Source: an uncultured Acetobacteraceae bacterium
GTDB taxonomy: Bacteria > Pseudomonadota > Alphaproteobacteria > Acetobacterales > Acetobacteraceae
Reading direction: 5' to 3'
DNA length: 34,458 nucleotides
Assembly (NCBI GenBank): GCA_903924985.1
Contig: CAIYDT010000029.1
Coordinates: 1 to 34,458, forward strand
The notes beneath the pieces are model-generated. The model was given only the letters and a program-made list of their open reading frames with translations. It made no database searches and was not told the origin of the DNA. Of this stretch, positions 23,008 through 31,539 are shown piece by piece (positions within the stretch are counted from its first letter, which is position 1; the number at the start of each line of letters is the position of its first letter). Position numbers and translations under genes: made by a program.

Positions 23008-24381
23008 TTACGCGAAGGTAAATTTCGCGAAGATCTCGTTGGCCCGCTTAAACGCCTTATCCAACGCCGCCTGCGGGGTCATGCCGTTTTTGACGACATC
23101 CGCGACGGTCGACATGAATAGCTGCTCCGCTTCGACCTGCCCCCAGGCGGGGTTGAAGCCGTTGTAGAGTGGCCTGGTCGCCCCGGTGGCCTGTTTCACA
23201 TAGGCGACACGGTGCGGATCCGCCGGATCCGTCCACCACGGGTCGGTCTTGCAGAGGTCGGTAATCGCCGGCACCCAGCGCCCGAGCCCCGTCTTCAGGT
23301 TGGCGTTCATCACCTCGGGCTTCATGTAGTATTTCATGAAGTCCTTGGCCGCTTCGGCGTTCTTCGCGCCTTTCGGGATGAAACCGCCACCAGGCCCGAT
23401 AAAGGCCCGCATGGTCGAGCCGTCGTTGCGCAGCGGCAGGCTCATGGTCACGGCGTCGTTGTATTTTTGCTTGTCGTGGATCATCGCGACCTCGGTCGAG
23501 ATCGTGCCGTCCAGATCCATCAGGAACATCTTTTCATGAAAACCATTATTGTCGTCGGCGTCGTTCCAACTCAGCGCCTCCGGCGGCACGAATCCGCCCT
23601 TGTAGCATTCCGCCATCCAGGTCGTCGTCTTGATCGCGGCCTCCCGGACCGCCGGGTCGTCGGTGTGCAGCTTGCCGTCTGGCGTGACAATGTCGCCGCC
23701 GCCGTTGGCCTCCAGGAAGTGCTGATACAGGTTGGTGCTGTCGTTCGGCCCGACGGTCGTGACCTGGAGGCCCAGGGCATACATCTTGCGCATCCCCTTG
23801 GCGCGCAGGGGGGCCTGCATTTGCTTGAAGAAATCCCAGTATTTGTCCCAGGTCTTCGGCGCATCCTTCAGGTCGAACCCAGCCTTGGTAACCAGATCGC
23901 CCCAAATATGGAATGGGGTGGCGCCCATCTTGACCGGGCATAAATAGTAATCGCGCGCCTTGGTAGCACTATTATAGAAGCTGGAGCATTGCAGGGCGCT
24001 GGGGTTGAGCTTGTCCTTCTGCGTCGCGACGACGTCGGCGACCGGCAGCAGCTTATCGTTCCAGGCGTTTTGCGGCAGGATGGTGGCCGGAGCGTCATGG
24101 AAGATCAGGTCCGGGACGTCGCCGCTGGTGAGCGCCGAAATTGTTTTCTGGTTCAGCGCCATGAAGGGCATGATGCTGTATTCGATCTTGTTGCCGGTGA
24201 GCTTTTCGTAATCGGCGACCACCTGCTTGAAGGCGTCGTCTTCTTCCTTGACGAAACCCTGGTTGTTCCAAACGGTGGCCGTGGTGGCCGCGGCGTTGGC
24301 GATGTAGGGCCGAGCCAAAGCAGCACCTGCCGCGAGCCCCAAAGACGAACGCAACGCATTACGTCGGCTGATGTTGATCAT
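23008..24381 (-). CDS. ABC transporter extracellular solute-binding protein (family 1), copy 2
   Basis: A 457-residue Tat-exported binding protein (ISRRNALRSSLGLAAGAALA at residues 4-23). It shares long collinear motifs with copy 1: TSGDVPDLIFHDAPATILPQNAW, PFHIWGDLVTKAGF, EALSWNDADDNNGFHEKMF and KTGLGRWVPAI. ATG 24381 is favoured because AGGAGA lies about 7 bases upstream and the Tat motif starts immediately; the frame to 24429 adds only an unlikely basic leader. It is the first gene of the 14-gene minus-strand array. Differences from copy 1 are spread evenly, so both copies appear maintained rather than decaying. Confidence 0.93.
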   Translation of the reverse strand: MINISRRNALRSSLGLAAGAALARPYIANAAATTATVWNNQGFVKEEDDAFKQVVADYEKLTGNKIEYSIMPFMALNQKTISALTSGDVPDLIFHDAPATILPQNAWNDKLLPVADVVATQKDKLNPSALQCSSFYNSATKARDYYLCPVKMGATPFHIWGDLVTKAGFDLKDAPKTWDKYWDFFKQMQAPLRAKGMRKMYALGLQVTTVGPNDSTNLYQHFLEANGGGDIVTPDGKLHTDDPAVREAAIKTTTWMAECYKGGFVPPEALSWNDADDNNGFHEKMFLMDLDGTISTEVAMIHDKQKYNDAVTMSLPLRNDGSTMRAFIGPGGGFIPKGAKNAEAAKDFMKYYMKPEVMNANLKTGLGRWVPAITDLCKTDPWWTDPADPHRVAYVKQATGATRPLYNGFNPAWGQVEAEQLFMSTVADVVKNGMTPQAALDKAFKRANEIFAKFTFA

Positions 24382-24594
24382 AGCCGCTCTCCTTCCCTGT
24401 TTAGGCGCGTTCCAGAGGCCAATTCGCACTGGCGCCGCGCCGGTTTTTAGTATGGAAGGCAGCCTGCCTCGGCCCGGGCCGCTCGGTCAATCTTTTTTCA
24501 TCGCTGCCATGATGAATTAGCATTAATGCACGCATGAGCTGTTAACGGCGCGGCGAACGCCCGCCGATGCGCGCCCTTACGCTGTTTACAAGCC

Positions 24595-24622
24595 ATTGGA
24601 TTCAAATGTAAATTTATTACAA
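24595..24622 (-). promoter_or_regulatory. Candidate promoter with overlapping palindrome for the 14-gene array
   Basis: On the minus strand TTGTAA (24622-24617) and TCCAAT (24600-24595) are spaced by 16 bases and match sigma-70 boxes at 4 of 6 positions each. The inverted repeat TGTAA-N5-TTACA (24607-24621) overlaps the -35 box and could be a repressor site. It would give a leader of roughly 200 bases. The match is weak; no regulator gene is in the window. Confidence 0.3.
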
Positions 24623-24675
24623 TTTTCCATTTGTCACATCGACCTCCACGATGACTTCGCGGGTGCAGCATTCCA

Positions 24676-24850
24676 CCTGCCGGCGGCGCACTTGAGGCGA
24701 TCAACCGCGAAGGGAAGACCCGATGAACAAGCCAAATGACTCCCCCGATGGGCTGGCTGGCGGCATGCTGCTTCCGTCCACCGCGCCTCATCTTACTACG
24801 ACCATGCCGCGCAGATCGCCGCGCTGATCCAGAGCAAGAAGGGCACCTGA
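24676..24850 (+). pseudogene. Possible degraded 3' end of a protein gene
   Basis: Two plus-strand frames read protein-like in succession but are broken by stops and a shift: an Ala-Leu-Glu-Ala-Ile-Asn-Arg-Glu-Gly-Lys-Thr segment ending in TGA at 24726, and then YYDHAAQIAALIQSKKGT ending in TGA at 24850. An ATG at 24723 with AAGGGA upstream opens only a 34-residue frame. I do not recognise the family. A hairpin at 24937-24966 would fit as its old terminator. Confidence 0.25.
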
Positions 24851-24891
24851 TACCGACCGGCCGAACCATTGACTTACCGGTTGCTCGTTTT

Positions 24892-24921
24892 CGTCATGGC
24901 GGGCGCAGGCCCGCCATGACG
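24892..24921. repeat. REP-like palindrome (13-bp perfect stem, 4-base loop)
   Basis: CGTCATGGCGGGC and its exact complement flank a GCAG loop. The first 23 bases are identical to 19613-19635 in the other intergenic element, showing that it is a dispersed family rather than a one-off hairpin. It lies 42 bases past the possible gene remnant. Confidence 0.85.
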
Positions 24922-24936
24922 CGGAGGGGTAGGTGC

Positions 24937-24966
24937 AACGGCTCGGGGAGCGATCCCCGAGCCGTT
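24937..24966 (+). terminator. Strong hairpin, possible intrinsic terminator
   Basis: A perfect 13-bp inverted repeat (AACGGCTCGGGGA and its complement) with a GCGA loop, followed by the moderately T-rich TGTCGTTTG. The stem is strong but the T-tract is poor. It lies 57 bases before the SDR start codon, so it could also act as a leader attenuator for the plus-strand genes. Confidence 0.4.
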
Positions 24967-25023
24967 GTCGTTTGCGGGGTGGCGTGTAGGGTATGGGGAT
25001 CGTCCAGGACATGGAGAAAAAAA

Positions 25024-25827
25024 ATGAATCGTCTCGACGGCAAGATTGCTCTGATCTCCGGCGCCGCGCGCGGCATTGGCGGGGAGACCGCCCAGTTGAT
25101 GGCGCAGGCCGGCGCCCAGGTGGTGATCGGGGACGTGCTGGACGAGCGCGGCCGGCAGACCGTCGCGGCCATCCGAGCGGCCGGTGGCCAGGCCGAATAC
25201 GTGCATCTGGATGTGACACGGGAAGACGACTGGACCGCCGCCATCGGGGTCGCGGTGAGCCGCTTCGGTGCGTTGAACATCCTGGTCAACAACGCCGGCG
25301 TGTTCATCGGCAAAGGGATCGAGGAAATCAGCATGGCCGAATGGGACAAGCTGGTCGCGGTCAACATGACCGGCGTGTTCCTGGGGACTCGCATGTGCCT
25401 GCCTGCTTTGCGGGAATCGGCGAAGGGCGCCGAGCATGGCAGCGCCATCGTCAATTTGGCCTCGATCGCAGGCATCGTGGGCTCGCAGCTCGATCCCCTG
25501 TATTCGATGACCAAGGGCGGGGTGACCCTGTTCACCAAGTCCTGCGCGCTGGAGTTCGGGCGCAAGGGCTACCGCATCCGGGTGAACTCCATCCATCCCG
25601 GCGTCATCCAGACCGACATGGGCGAGCAGACCTTCGTGGCGCGCGCTCAGCGGTCCGGCAGCAACGACACCGCGCCGCACAAGCAGATGGTTACGGAGAC
25701 AATCCCCTGGGGCCGGCTGGGCGTGCCGATGGATATCGCCAAGGGGATCGTGTTTTTGGCATCCGACGACGCCGGTTACATGAACGGGGCCGGGTTGGTG
25801 GTCGATGGTGGCGTGACGGCAGCCTGA
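25024..25827 (+). CDS. Short-chain dehydrogenase/reductase (classical SDR, probably NAD-dependent)
   Basis: A 267-residue SDR. The nucleotide motif is SGAARGIGG (12-20). Asp37 after the second strand ([11 protein letters not shown]) favours NAD over NADP. NNAG is at 89-92, and the catalytic Ser147, Tyr160 and Lys164 are in place (SIAG...YSMTK). It has a long substrate loop at about residues 195-225 and ends in the usual VVDGGVTAA. It probably oxidises a hydroxyl of a pathway intermediate, for instance a 3-hydroxyacyl-CoA. ATG 25024 has GGAG 7 bases upstream; the longer frame from 24736 crosses the hairpin. It is followed after 2 bases by the racemase-like gene. Confidence 0.93.
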   Translation: MNRLDGKIALISGAARGIGGETAQLMAQAGAQVVIGDVLDERGRQTVAAIRAAGGQAEYVHLDVTREDDWTAAIGVAVSRFGALNILVNNAGVFIGKGIEEISMAEWDKLVAVNMTGVFLGTRMCLPALRESAKGAEHGSAIVNLASIAGIVGSQLDPLYSMTKGGVTLFTKSCALEFGRKGYRIRVNSIHPGVIQTDMGEQTFVARAQRSGSNDTAPHKQMVTETIPWGRLGVPMDIAKGIVFLASDDAGYMNGAGLVVDGGVTAA

Positions 25828-25829
25828 GC

Positions 25830-26963
25830 GTGGCGTCGGGACCGCTGTCCGGGATCCGGATCCTGGAGTTCTCCGGCATCGGGCCTGGGCCGTTCTGCGG
25901 CATGCTGCTGTCGGACCTTGGTGCCGATATCCTGCGCATCGACCGCAAGGACGGCGACCGGGGGGAGAAGACGCATGTCACCCGCCGCGGGCGCAAGTCG
26001 GTGGCGCTGGACCTGAAGCGGCCGGAGGCGCGGGAGGCGTGCCTGCGGTTAATCGGTGAGGCCGATGCCTTGTACGAGGGGTTCCGGCCGGGGGTGATGG
26101 AGCGGCTTGGGCTCGGACCGGACGTTGCTTTGGCACGGAACCCCCGGTTGGTTTACGGGCGAATGACGGGGTGGGGCCAGGATGGTCCTCTGTCGCAGGC
26201 CGCCGGGCACGACATCAACTACATCGCCATCACCGGGGCGCTGCACGCGATCGGTGTTGCCGAAAAGCCGGTGCCGCCGCTGAACCTGATCGGCGACTTC
26301 GGGGGCGGCGCGATGTACTTGGCGCTCGGGTTGCTCGCGGGGTTGTTGCATGCGCGCGCCACCGGGGAGGGCCAGGTGGTGGATGCGGCCATGAGCGACG
26401 GGGCGGCGTCGTTGATGGCTGCGTTCTATGGGCACATGGCCGGCGGGCGGTGGAACGATACGCGGGAATCGAACGGGGTGGACGGCGGGGCGCCCTACTA
26501 CGGGGTGTATCGGTGTCAGGACGGGAAGTTCGTGGCGCTCGGCTCCATCGAGAAGCAGTTCTTCGCCGAGTTGATGGACCGCCTGGGAATGACGGATTTC
26601 CCTCGGGACCGGCAGCGCGATCCCGCTTACTGGCCGGATTTGCGGTCTCGGCTGGAGGCTGTGTTCCTGACGAAGACCCAAGCGGAGTGGATGGCACTGA
26701 TGGAGGGAAGCGACGCCTGCTTCGCGGGGGTCCTCAGTCTGGCCGACGCGCCGTCGCATCCGCACCACGTGGCGCGGGGAACGTTCGTAACGGTGGACGG
26801 AGTTTTGCAGCCGGCACCGGCGCCTCGGTTCTCGCGGACGCCGGGGGCGATCCAGGAAACGGACCCACGGATTGGGGCGCATAACGAGACGGGGTTGATG
26901 GATTGGGGGTTTTCGGCGACGGAAGTTGAATCGCTGCGGAGGTGCGGGACACTCAGCCCATGA
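25830..26963 (+). CDS. CaiB/BaiF family protein with alpha-methylacyl-CoA racemase residues
   Basis: A 377-residue type III CoA-transferase-fold protein. It carries the residue set of alpha-methylacyl-CoA racemase (AMACR/MCR): His127 in a GHDINY motif, Asp156 in [10 protein letters not shown] and Glu241 in [10 protein letters not shown]. These numbers coincide closely with the His126/Asp156/Glu241 known for the mycobacterial enzyme. It therefore more likely epimerises 2-methyl-branched acyl-CoAs than transfers CoA between acids, although a CoA-transferase cannot be excluded. GTG 25830 follows the SDR stop by 2 bases; a longer frame from 24993 only reads out of frame through the SDR gene. Its stop overlaps the DUF6880 start by 4 bases. 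Confidence 0.85.
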   Translation: MASGPLSGIRILEFSGIGPGPFCGMLLSDLGADILRIDRKDGDRGEKTHVTRRGRKSVALDLKRPEAREACLRLIGEADALYEGFRPGVMERLGLGPDVALARNPRLVYGRMTGWGQDGPLSQAAGHDINYIAITGALHAIGVAEKPVPPLNLIGDFGGGAMYLALGLLAGLLHARATGEGQVVDAAMSDGAASLMAAFYGHMAGGRWNDTRESNGVDGGAPYYGVYRCQDGKFVALGSIEKQFFAELMDRLGMTDFPRDRQRDPAYWPDLRSRLEAVFLTKTQAEWMALMEGSDACFAGVLSLADAPSHPHHVARGTFVTVDGVLQPAPAPRFSRTPGAIQETDPRIGAHNETGLMDWGFSATEVESLRRCGTLSP

Positions 26964-28396
26964 CATCGAAGAAGACCTTGAATGCCGCCAATCTGGAGAC
27001 GCTGGGGGCCGCCCGGCTGGCCGAGCTGCTGATCGAAATCAGCGAGGGCAACGCCGCCGCGAAACGGCGATTGCGACTGGAACTGGTCGGCGCTGGCAGC
27101 CCCGCCGACGTTGCTAAGGAAATTAGGAAAAGGCTTGCGACCATCGCCCGGTCGCGCGGCTTTGTTGAGTGGCAAAACCGGAAGGCACTGATCGACGACC
27201 TGGAAGCGCAACGTCGCGCCATCGTCGAGCAGGTAGCAAAGCGCGCGCCCAACGAAGGACTGGAGCTGATGTGGCGCTTTGTCGATCTGGCTGCCTCGGT
27301 GTACGGGCGCACCGATGACAGTAGCGGCATTATATCTGGCGTTTTCCATACCGCTGTTGCCGACCTGGGTGAGATCGCCCAGACCGCGCGACCCGATCCG
27401 AAGCAGCTTGCCGATCAGGTATTCGCCGCGCTGAACCGCAACCGGTTCGGTCAATTCGATGGTCTGATCAAGACACTCAAGCCCGCCCTCGGGCCCGCGG
27501 GACTGGAACATCTGAAGCAACGCATGGTCGCGCTGTCGGCGGAGCCCGTGCAAAGGCCGGCCGACAACCAGCGCAAGGTCGTCGCCTACGGTTCGACCGG
27601 CACGATCTATGCCGACGAAATGGAAGAGCGCGCACGGGTCAGCACCGTCCGCCTTGCGCTTCAGGCAATCGCGGACGCCCAAGGGGACGTCGACGCGTTT
27701 ATCGCCCAATATGACGAAGAAATCAGGAAGGCCCCAAAGATTGCCGCACAGATCGCGACGCGGCTGCTTGCGGCAGGACGAGCCGACGATGCCTGGCAAA
27801 TCATCGAAGAATCCCAACCGCGACGCGGCTTCTGGCCGGATTTCGAGTGGGAGGATGCGCGGATCGCGGTGCTCGAAGCGCTCGGGCGTGGCGACGAGGC
27901 CCAGACAGCCCGTTGGGCGTGCTTCGAGCGGACCCTGTCCGCCCGGCATTTACGCGATTACCTGAAGAACTTGCCGGATTTCGACGATTTCGAGGCGGAA
28001 CAGCGGGCGCTCGATTATGCGGAACGAGTCAACAGCGCGCTTCAGGCCATTTCGTTTCTGGTTCACTGGCCCGCGCTGGACCGAGCGGCAAGGGTGGTAA
28101 TGCAACGGGCGAAGGATTTGGATGGCAATTCGTATGAGTTGTTGACGGCAACGGCCCAGACCCTCGCGGGCAAATATCCGCTCGCGGCGACCTTGCTGCT
28201 GCGGGCGATGATCGATTTCACGCTGAGGGAAGCCCGGTTCAAACGGTATGGGCATGCCGCTCGCCATTTACGGGAGTGCGAGGCCCTGGCGCCGACGATT
28301 CAGGATTATGGCACATTCGAGACGCACGATGCCTACCTCGCCAGGCTCCGGCGGGAGCATGGACGGAAACCGGCCTTTTGGAGCCGGGTTACCTGA
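26960..28396 (+). CDS. DUF6880-like helical protein, unknown function
   Basis: A 478-residue, mostly helical soluble protein with no signal peptide or membrane segment. It resembles the DUF6880 family in its N-terminal pattern ([32 protein letters not shown]) and in its TPR/HEAT-like repeats through the middle ([36 protein letters not shown]). The C-terminal [26 protein letters not shown] segment is typical. No catalytic motif is visible. ATG 26960 overlaps the racemase stop by 4 bases (ATGA), so it is co-translated with catabolic genes even though homologs are usually solitary. It ends 9 bases from the convergent amidohydrolase gene with no obvious terminator. Confidence 0.75.
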   Translation: MTSKKTLNAANLETLGAARLAELLIEISEGNAAAKRRLRLELVGAGSPADVAKEIRKRLATIARSRGFVEWQNRKALIDDLEAQRRAIVEQVAKRAPNEGLELMWRFVDLAASVYGRTDDSSGIISGVFHTAVADLGEIAQTARPDPKQLADQVFAALNRNRFGQFDGLIKTLKPALGPAGLEHLKQRMVALSAEPVQRPADNQRKVVAYGSTGTIYADEMEERARVSTVRLALQAIADAQGDVDAFIAQYDEEIRKAPKIAAQIATRLLAAGRADDAWQIIEESQPRRGFWPDFEWEDARIAVLEALGRGDEAQTARWACFERTLSARHLRDYLKNLPDFDDFEAEQRALDYAERVNSALQAISFLVHWPALDRAARVVMQRAKDLDGNSYELLTATAQTLAGKYPLAATLLLRAMIDFTLREARFKRYGHAARHLRECEALAPTIQDYGTFETHDAYLARLRREHGRKPAFWSRVT

Positions 28397-28405
28397 ACCG
28401 AACGC

Positions 28406-29401
28406 TCAAACCGGCAACCGCAACAGCTTGTCCGCATTCCCGTGCGCGATCTTCGCCTTATCCGCCGGCGACACCGGCAGCGAGTCCAGAAATGCCCGTG
28501 CCCGCGCATTCGAGGCGAAGGGGTAGTCGACCGAGAACATCAACCGGTCCACCCCAAACGCCATCAGCGCCGCCATGAACGGGATCATGGTGAAGAACCC
28601 GCTGGTGGTGACCCACACCTGATCGGTGATCATCTGGCGCAGCGACCGGCTGTAAAGGGTCTTGGCCGTGGCGGCAGTGGTTTCGTCGATGCGGTCGAGC
28701 ATGAAGGGCAGCGCCTCCCCCATGTGTCCGATCACAAGCTTCAGGCCGGGATGGCGTTCCAACGCCCCGCTCAACGCCAGACGCAGTACATGGATGGCGG
28801 TATCGGCGTGCCAGCCCCATGCGGACAGCGCCATGGTGAAGCTGAAATTGCCTGGCAGCCCGTCGAAGTATGCGTTACGCACCGGCGCCGTGGGAATGCC
28901 GGGGTGAAGGTAGATTGGGACGTCCAGGGCTTCCGCCTGCGCCAGGATCGGCTCGAATTCCGGCGCGTCGAGGAAGCGGCCGTCGGTGGCGCCGTTCACC
29001 AGCACGCCGTGGAAGCCGAGCTGTTTGACGGCACGGTGTAATTCTTCGGCCGCCGCTCCGGGGGAGTGGAGCGGGAGGTGGGCGAAGCCTCGGAAGCGCG
29101 TGGGGTGCCGGGCGCAGGATTCAGCCAACGCGTCGTTGTAGGCCGAGGCAATGTCGATGCCCTTTTGGCCGGGGACGAGGTCGGCGCCTGGGCCGGCGAC
29201 GGAGAGGACCTGCACCGTGATGCCGCTGGCATCCATGTCCTTTAAGCGGGCGTCCCCGAGGTCGGCGAGTTCGGCGCGTTTGATGGTTTGCGCCCAGGGG
29301 AAGTCGGGACCGGGAAAGCCTCGGGCGGCGATGGCGTCGGGGGAGATGCCGGCGACGATGCGGGGGACGGTGAAGTGTTCTTCGAGGGCTACAATGCGCA
29401 C
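28406..29401 (-). CDS. Amidohydrolase family 2 protein (ACMSD/gamma-resorcylate decarboxylase type)
   Basis: A 331-residue TIM-barrel metal enzyme. Probable metal ligands are Glu7 and His9 in ALEEHF, His166 in YLHPG and Asp292 in FSVDYPF, with the catalytic His226 in VIGHMGE. This set belongs to the decarboxylase branch (ACMSD, gamma-resorcylate, 5-carboxyvanillate decarboxylases), which acts on aromatic or muconate-type acids. It fits the aromatic theme of the island, but hydrolytic members exist. Start is GTG 29401, with GGAGGAG about 9 bases upstream. It is preceded by a 117-base gap after the aminotransferase gene and may be expressed from its own promoter or by read-through. Confidence 0.88.
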   Translation of the reverse strand: MRIVALEEHFTVPRIVAGISPDAIAARGFPGPDFPWAQTIKRAELADLGDARLKDMDASGITVQVLSVAGPGADLVPGQKGIDIASAYNDALAESCARHPTRFRGFAHLPLHSPGAAAEELHRAVKQLGFHGVLVNGATDGRFLDAPEFEPILAQAEALDVPIYLHPGIPTAPVRNAYFDGLPGNFSFTMALSAWGWHADTAIHVLRLALSGALERHPGLKLVIGHMGEALPFMLDRIDETTAATAKTLYSRSLRQMITDQVWVTTSGFFTMIPFMAALMAFGVDRLMFSVDYPFASNARARAFLDSLPVSPADKAKIAHGNADKLLRLPV

Positions 29402-29518
29402 TTTTGGGGGACTCCTCCGGTTGGGTCGCGGGAAGGTGGCATGTCGGGGGACAGAGCGCTACCACGGGGGCAAGCGCACTTGTCGGGAAAGCGTCCGTAT
29501 CGTTGTGTAAGCGCCGAA

Positions 29519-30622
29519 CTATCGCACCGCCCGTAATGCCTCCACAATCCGTTCGACATCAGAATTAGAATTATACCCATGAAAACTAAACCGCACCCGC
29601 CCATGCCCATTCCAGGCCCACACCCCCTGCGCGGCCATCGCATCGACAATCGCCCGCGCCCGAGGGCTGGCAATACAAACGCTCGCCCCATGCCGCGCCG
29701 GATCGCGCGGCGTGGTTGACGGTATCTGCAAAGCCTCCAACCGCTCCAACAAAGCAACAGTCAAATCCTGCACATGCCCAAGCACATCATGCATTTCGAA
29801 CTGAGATAAATAATCCAGCGCTCCATTCAAAACATAAATCGAAGCATGCGCCGGATTACCCCGGGTAAACCGCATCGCATCCGCCCGTAACGGCGGCACC
29901 GGATCGTACCCGCCCGCCGCCGACCCCAGAGAGTTCCATCCCGCCGAAGCCGGCATCCATCCCGGCTGCCGCACTCGGTTCCAATAGGCAACAGCCACCC
30001 CTGTCATGCCCAGCATCCACTTATAGCAAGCCGAGAATGCAAAATCGGCAACCGATGCCTCGATCGGCAAATATCCGGAAGCCTGAGTATAATCCACGAC
30101 CAACAAAGCCCCGACCCGATCCGCGGCACGCCGTAATGGCGCGAGGTCGAACCGCTCCCCCGTCAGATACGACACCGCGCTGACGCCGATCAGCCGGGTA
30201 CGCTCATTAACCAGTGAAGCAACCCGATCCGGCTCCCCACCGCCAGCAATAAGAAGTTCGATGGCCGGAGTCCGCCGCAACGCGAAGGGCCCAACAACCG
30301 AGGGATACTCATGCGTATCGATACAGATATTATCCCCCGCCCGCCAGTCCAGGCTTTCGGCGACAATGGAAACCCCCTCGGCCACATTGGAAACAAACCC
30401 GATCTCATCGGCCCCCACGTGCCACAACCGAGCCATGCCCGCTCGGGCACGCTCGATCTGTGCTTCTTGCCCCAGGCGGCCCGGCATGCCGTTGCTTTTG
30501 TCCTCGGCGTACTGAAGTAGCGCTCGGTCATGGCCATGCAGGAACGGAGTCTCGCCAGCGGCGCAGACATGCGCGATGCCGGGATCCAGGCGGAAGTCGG
30601 CAGGGTCGAACAGGGGCTTCAT
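29519..30622 (-). CDS. Class V aminotransferase-fold PLP enzyme
   Basis: A 367-residue fold-type I PLP enzyme. PLP-binding Asp177 and Gln180 lie in VVDYTQASGYLPI and the Schiff-base Lys201 in SACYKWMLG (numbered from ATG 30622). The layout resembles isopenicillin-N-epimerase/cysteine-desulfurase-like aminotransferases; there is no extra C-terminal cysteine loop of a true desulfurase. The amino donor or substrate is unknown. ATG 30622 shares one base with the stop of the upstream SDR (TGATG); a GTG at 30625 giving one more residue is an equal alternative. Its 3' third is visibly richer in A and T than its neighbours. Confidence 0.88.
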   Translation of the reverse strand: MKPLFDPADFRLDPGIAHVCAAGETPFLHGHDRALLQYAEDKSNGMPGRLGQEAQIERARAGMARLWHVGADEIGFVSNVAEGVSIVAESLDWRAGDNICIDTHEYPSVVGPFALRRTPAIELLIAGGGEPDRVASLVNERTRLIGVSAVSYLTGERFDLAPLRRAADRVGALLVVDYTQASGYLPIEASVADFAFSACYKWMLGMTGVAVAYWNRVRQPGWMPASAGWNSLGSAAGGYDPVPPLRADAMRFTRGNPAHASIYVLNGALDYLSQFEMHDVLGHVQDLTVALLERLEALQIPSTTPRDPARHGASVCIASPRARAIVDAMAAQGVWAWNGHGRVRFSFHGYNSNSDVERIVEALRAVR

Positions 30623-31407
30623 CACGCTTCCGGCTGGGTCACGGTCCCGGCCGTAATCCCCCCATCGATCACCAGCGTGTGCCCGGTCGTGAAGCTCCCG
30701 GCGGCAGACGCCAAAAACACCGCGGCCCCCGCGATCTCATCCGGCTCCCCGATGCGCTGCAACGGCGCCTGGCTCGTGGTTTTCTTGTACCGAACCGGAT
30801 CTTCCCACAATGCCCGAGCGAAATCGGTGCGCACCAGACCGGGCGCGATGGCGTTGGCGCGAATGTTCGACGGCCCCCACTCCACGGCGATATTGCGGAT
30901 CAGCGCCATATCGGCCGCTTTCGATATCCCGTAGATCCCTATCTTCGGTTGTCCGACAAGTCCGCCGATGGACGAAATGATTGTGAACGAGCCACCGCCA
31001 CGCGCCACCATGTGCGGAATGGTCATGTTGGCCAACTGGAAATTCGCCCGCACGTTGGTGGCCATGATGCGGTCGAACACCTCATCCGACGCCCCGGCGG
31101 CCGGCCCGAAATACGGGTTGATCCCCGCGTTGGCGACCACGATGTCGATGCCGCCACACTGCGCCACGGTTTGGTCGACCAGATTCTGCAGCTCTTCCCG
31201 CCGTCCGACATGGCAGGGGATCGACACTGCTTTCCACCCCATCCCTCGGATCTCAGCCACCACCGCCTCGCACACCTCGGCCTTGCGGCTCGAAACCACG
31301 ACGGTCGCCCCGTGCTCGGCCATCCGGCGCGCGATAGCGAGGCCGATGCCCTTGGTGGAGCCCGTGACGATGGCGACTTTGCCCGTCAGATCGAACAGCG
31401 ATGACAT
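30622..31407 (-). CDS. Short-chain dehydrogenase/reductase (classical SDR, probably NADP-dependent)
   Basis: A 261-residue SDR with TGSTKGIG (15-22), Arg41 after the second strand (VVVSSRKAE), which favours NADP, ANAG in place of NNAG (92-95), and the catalytic serine at 145/146, Tyr159 and Lys163 (YGISK). It ends with a TLVIDGGITAG tail. The start has AGGGAA about 9 bases upstream. It is coupled to the class V aminotransferase gene by a one-base overlap, so the two probably act in sequence, for example carbonyl formation and PLP chemistry. It is divergent from the MFS transporter gene. Confidence 0.92.
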   Translation of the reverse strand: MSSLFDLTGKVAIVTGSTKGIGLAIARRMAEHGATVVVSSRKAEVCEAVVAEIRGMGWKAVSIPCHVGRREELQNLVDQTVAQCGGIDIVVANAGINPYFGPAAGASDEVFDRIMATNVRANFQLANMTIPHMVARGGGSFTIISSIGGLVGQPKIGIYGISKAADMALIRNIAVEWGPSNIRANAIAPGLVRTDFARALWEDPVRYKKTTSQAPLQRIGEPDEIAGAAVFLASAAGSFTTGHTLVIDGGITAGTVTQPEA

Positions 31408-31539
31408 GCGATGGGTTCCCTTGGTCTTGGTTCGGTGAGTATGCGGTCAGACGACATTACCATCAACATCCGCTTGGCGCGGCTGGCCAACACTGGCAGT
31501 GTACCCAGAGTGACAAGAATCGGTATCGGGCGAAACATA

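Larger units (their letters stand above)
24382..25023. other. Divergent intergenic region
   Basis: This 642-base region lies between the first gene of the minus-strand array and the first plus-strand catabolic gene. It is clearly more AT-rich at 24590-24630. It holds a candidate operator/promoter, a degraded gene end, a REP-like palindrome and a terminator-like hairpin, described separately. A 10-base perfect palindrome GCATTAATGC (24520-24529) lies in the leader of the minus-strand array. Confidence 0.6.

Noticed and set aside
24993..26963. A 656-codon open frame that could look like an SDR/racemase fusion
   Set aside because: Its first third is the wrong frame of the SDR gene; only the part from GTG 25830 has family sequence.
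29402..29518. Terminator between the aminotransferase and amidohydrolase genes
   Set aside because: Only a 5-bp inverted repeat with a 12-base loop and no T-tract could be found.
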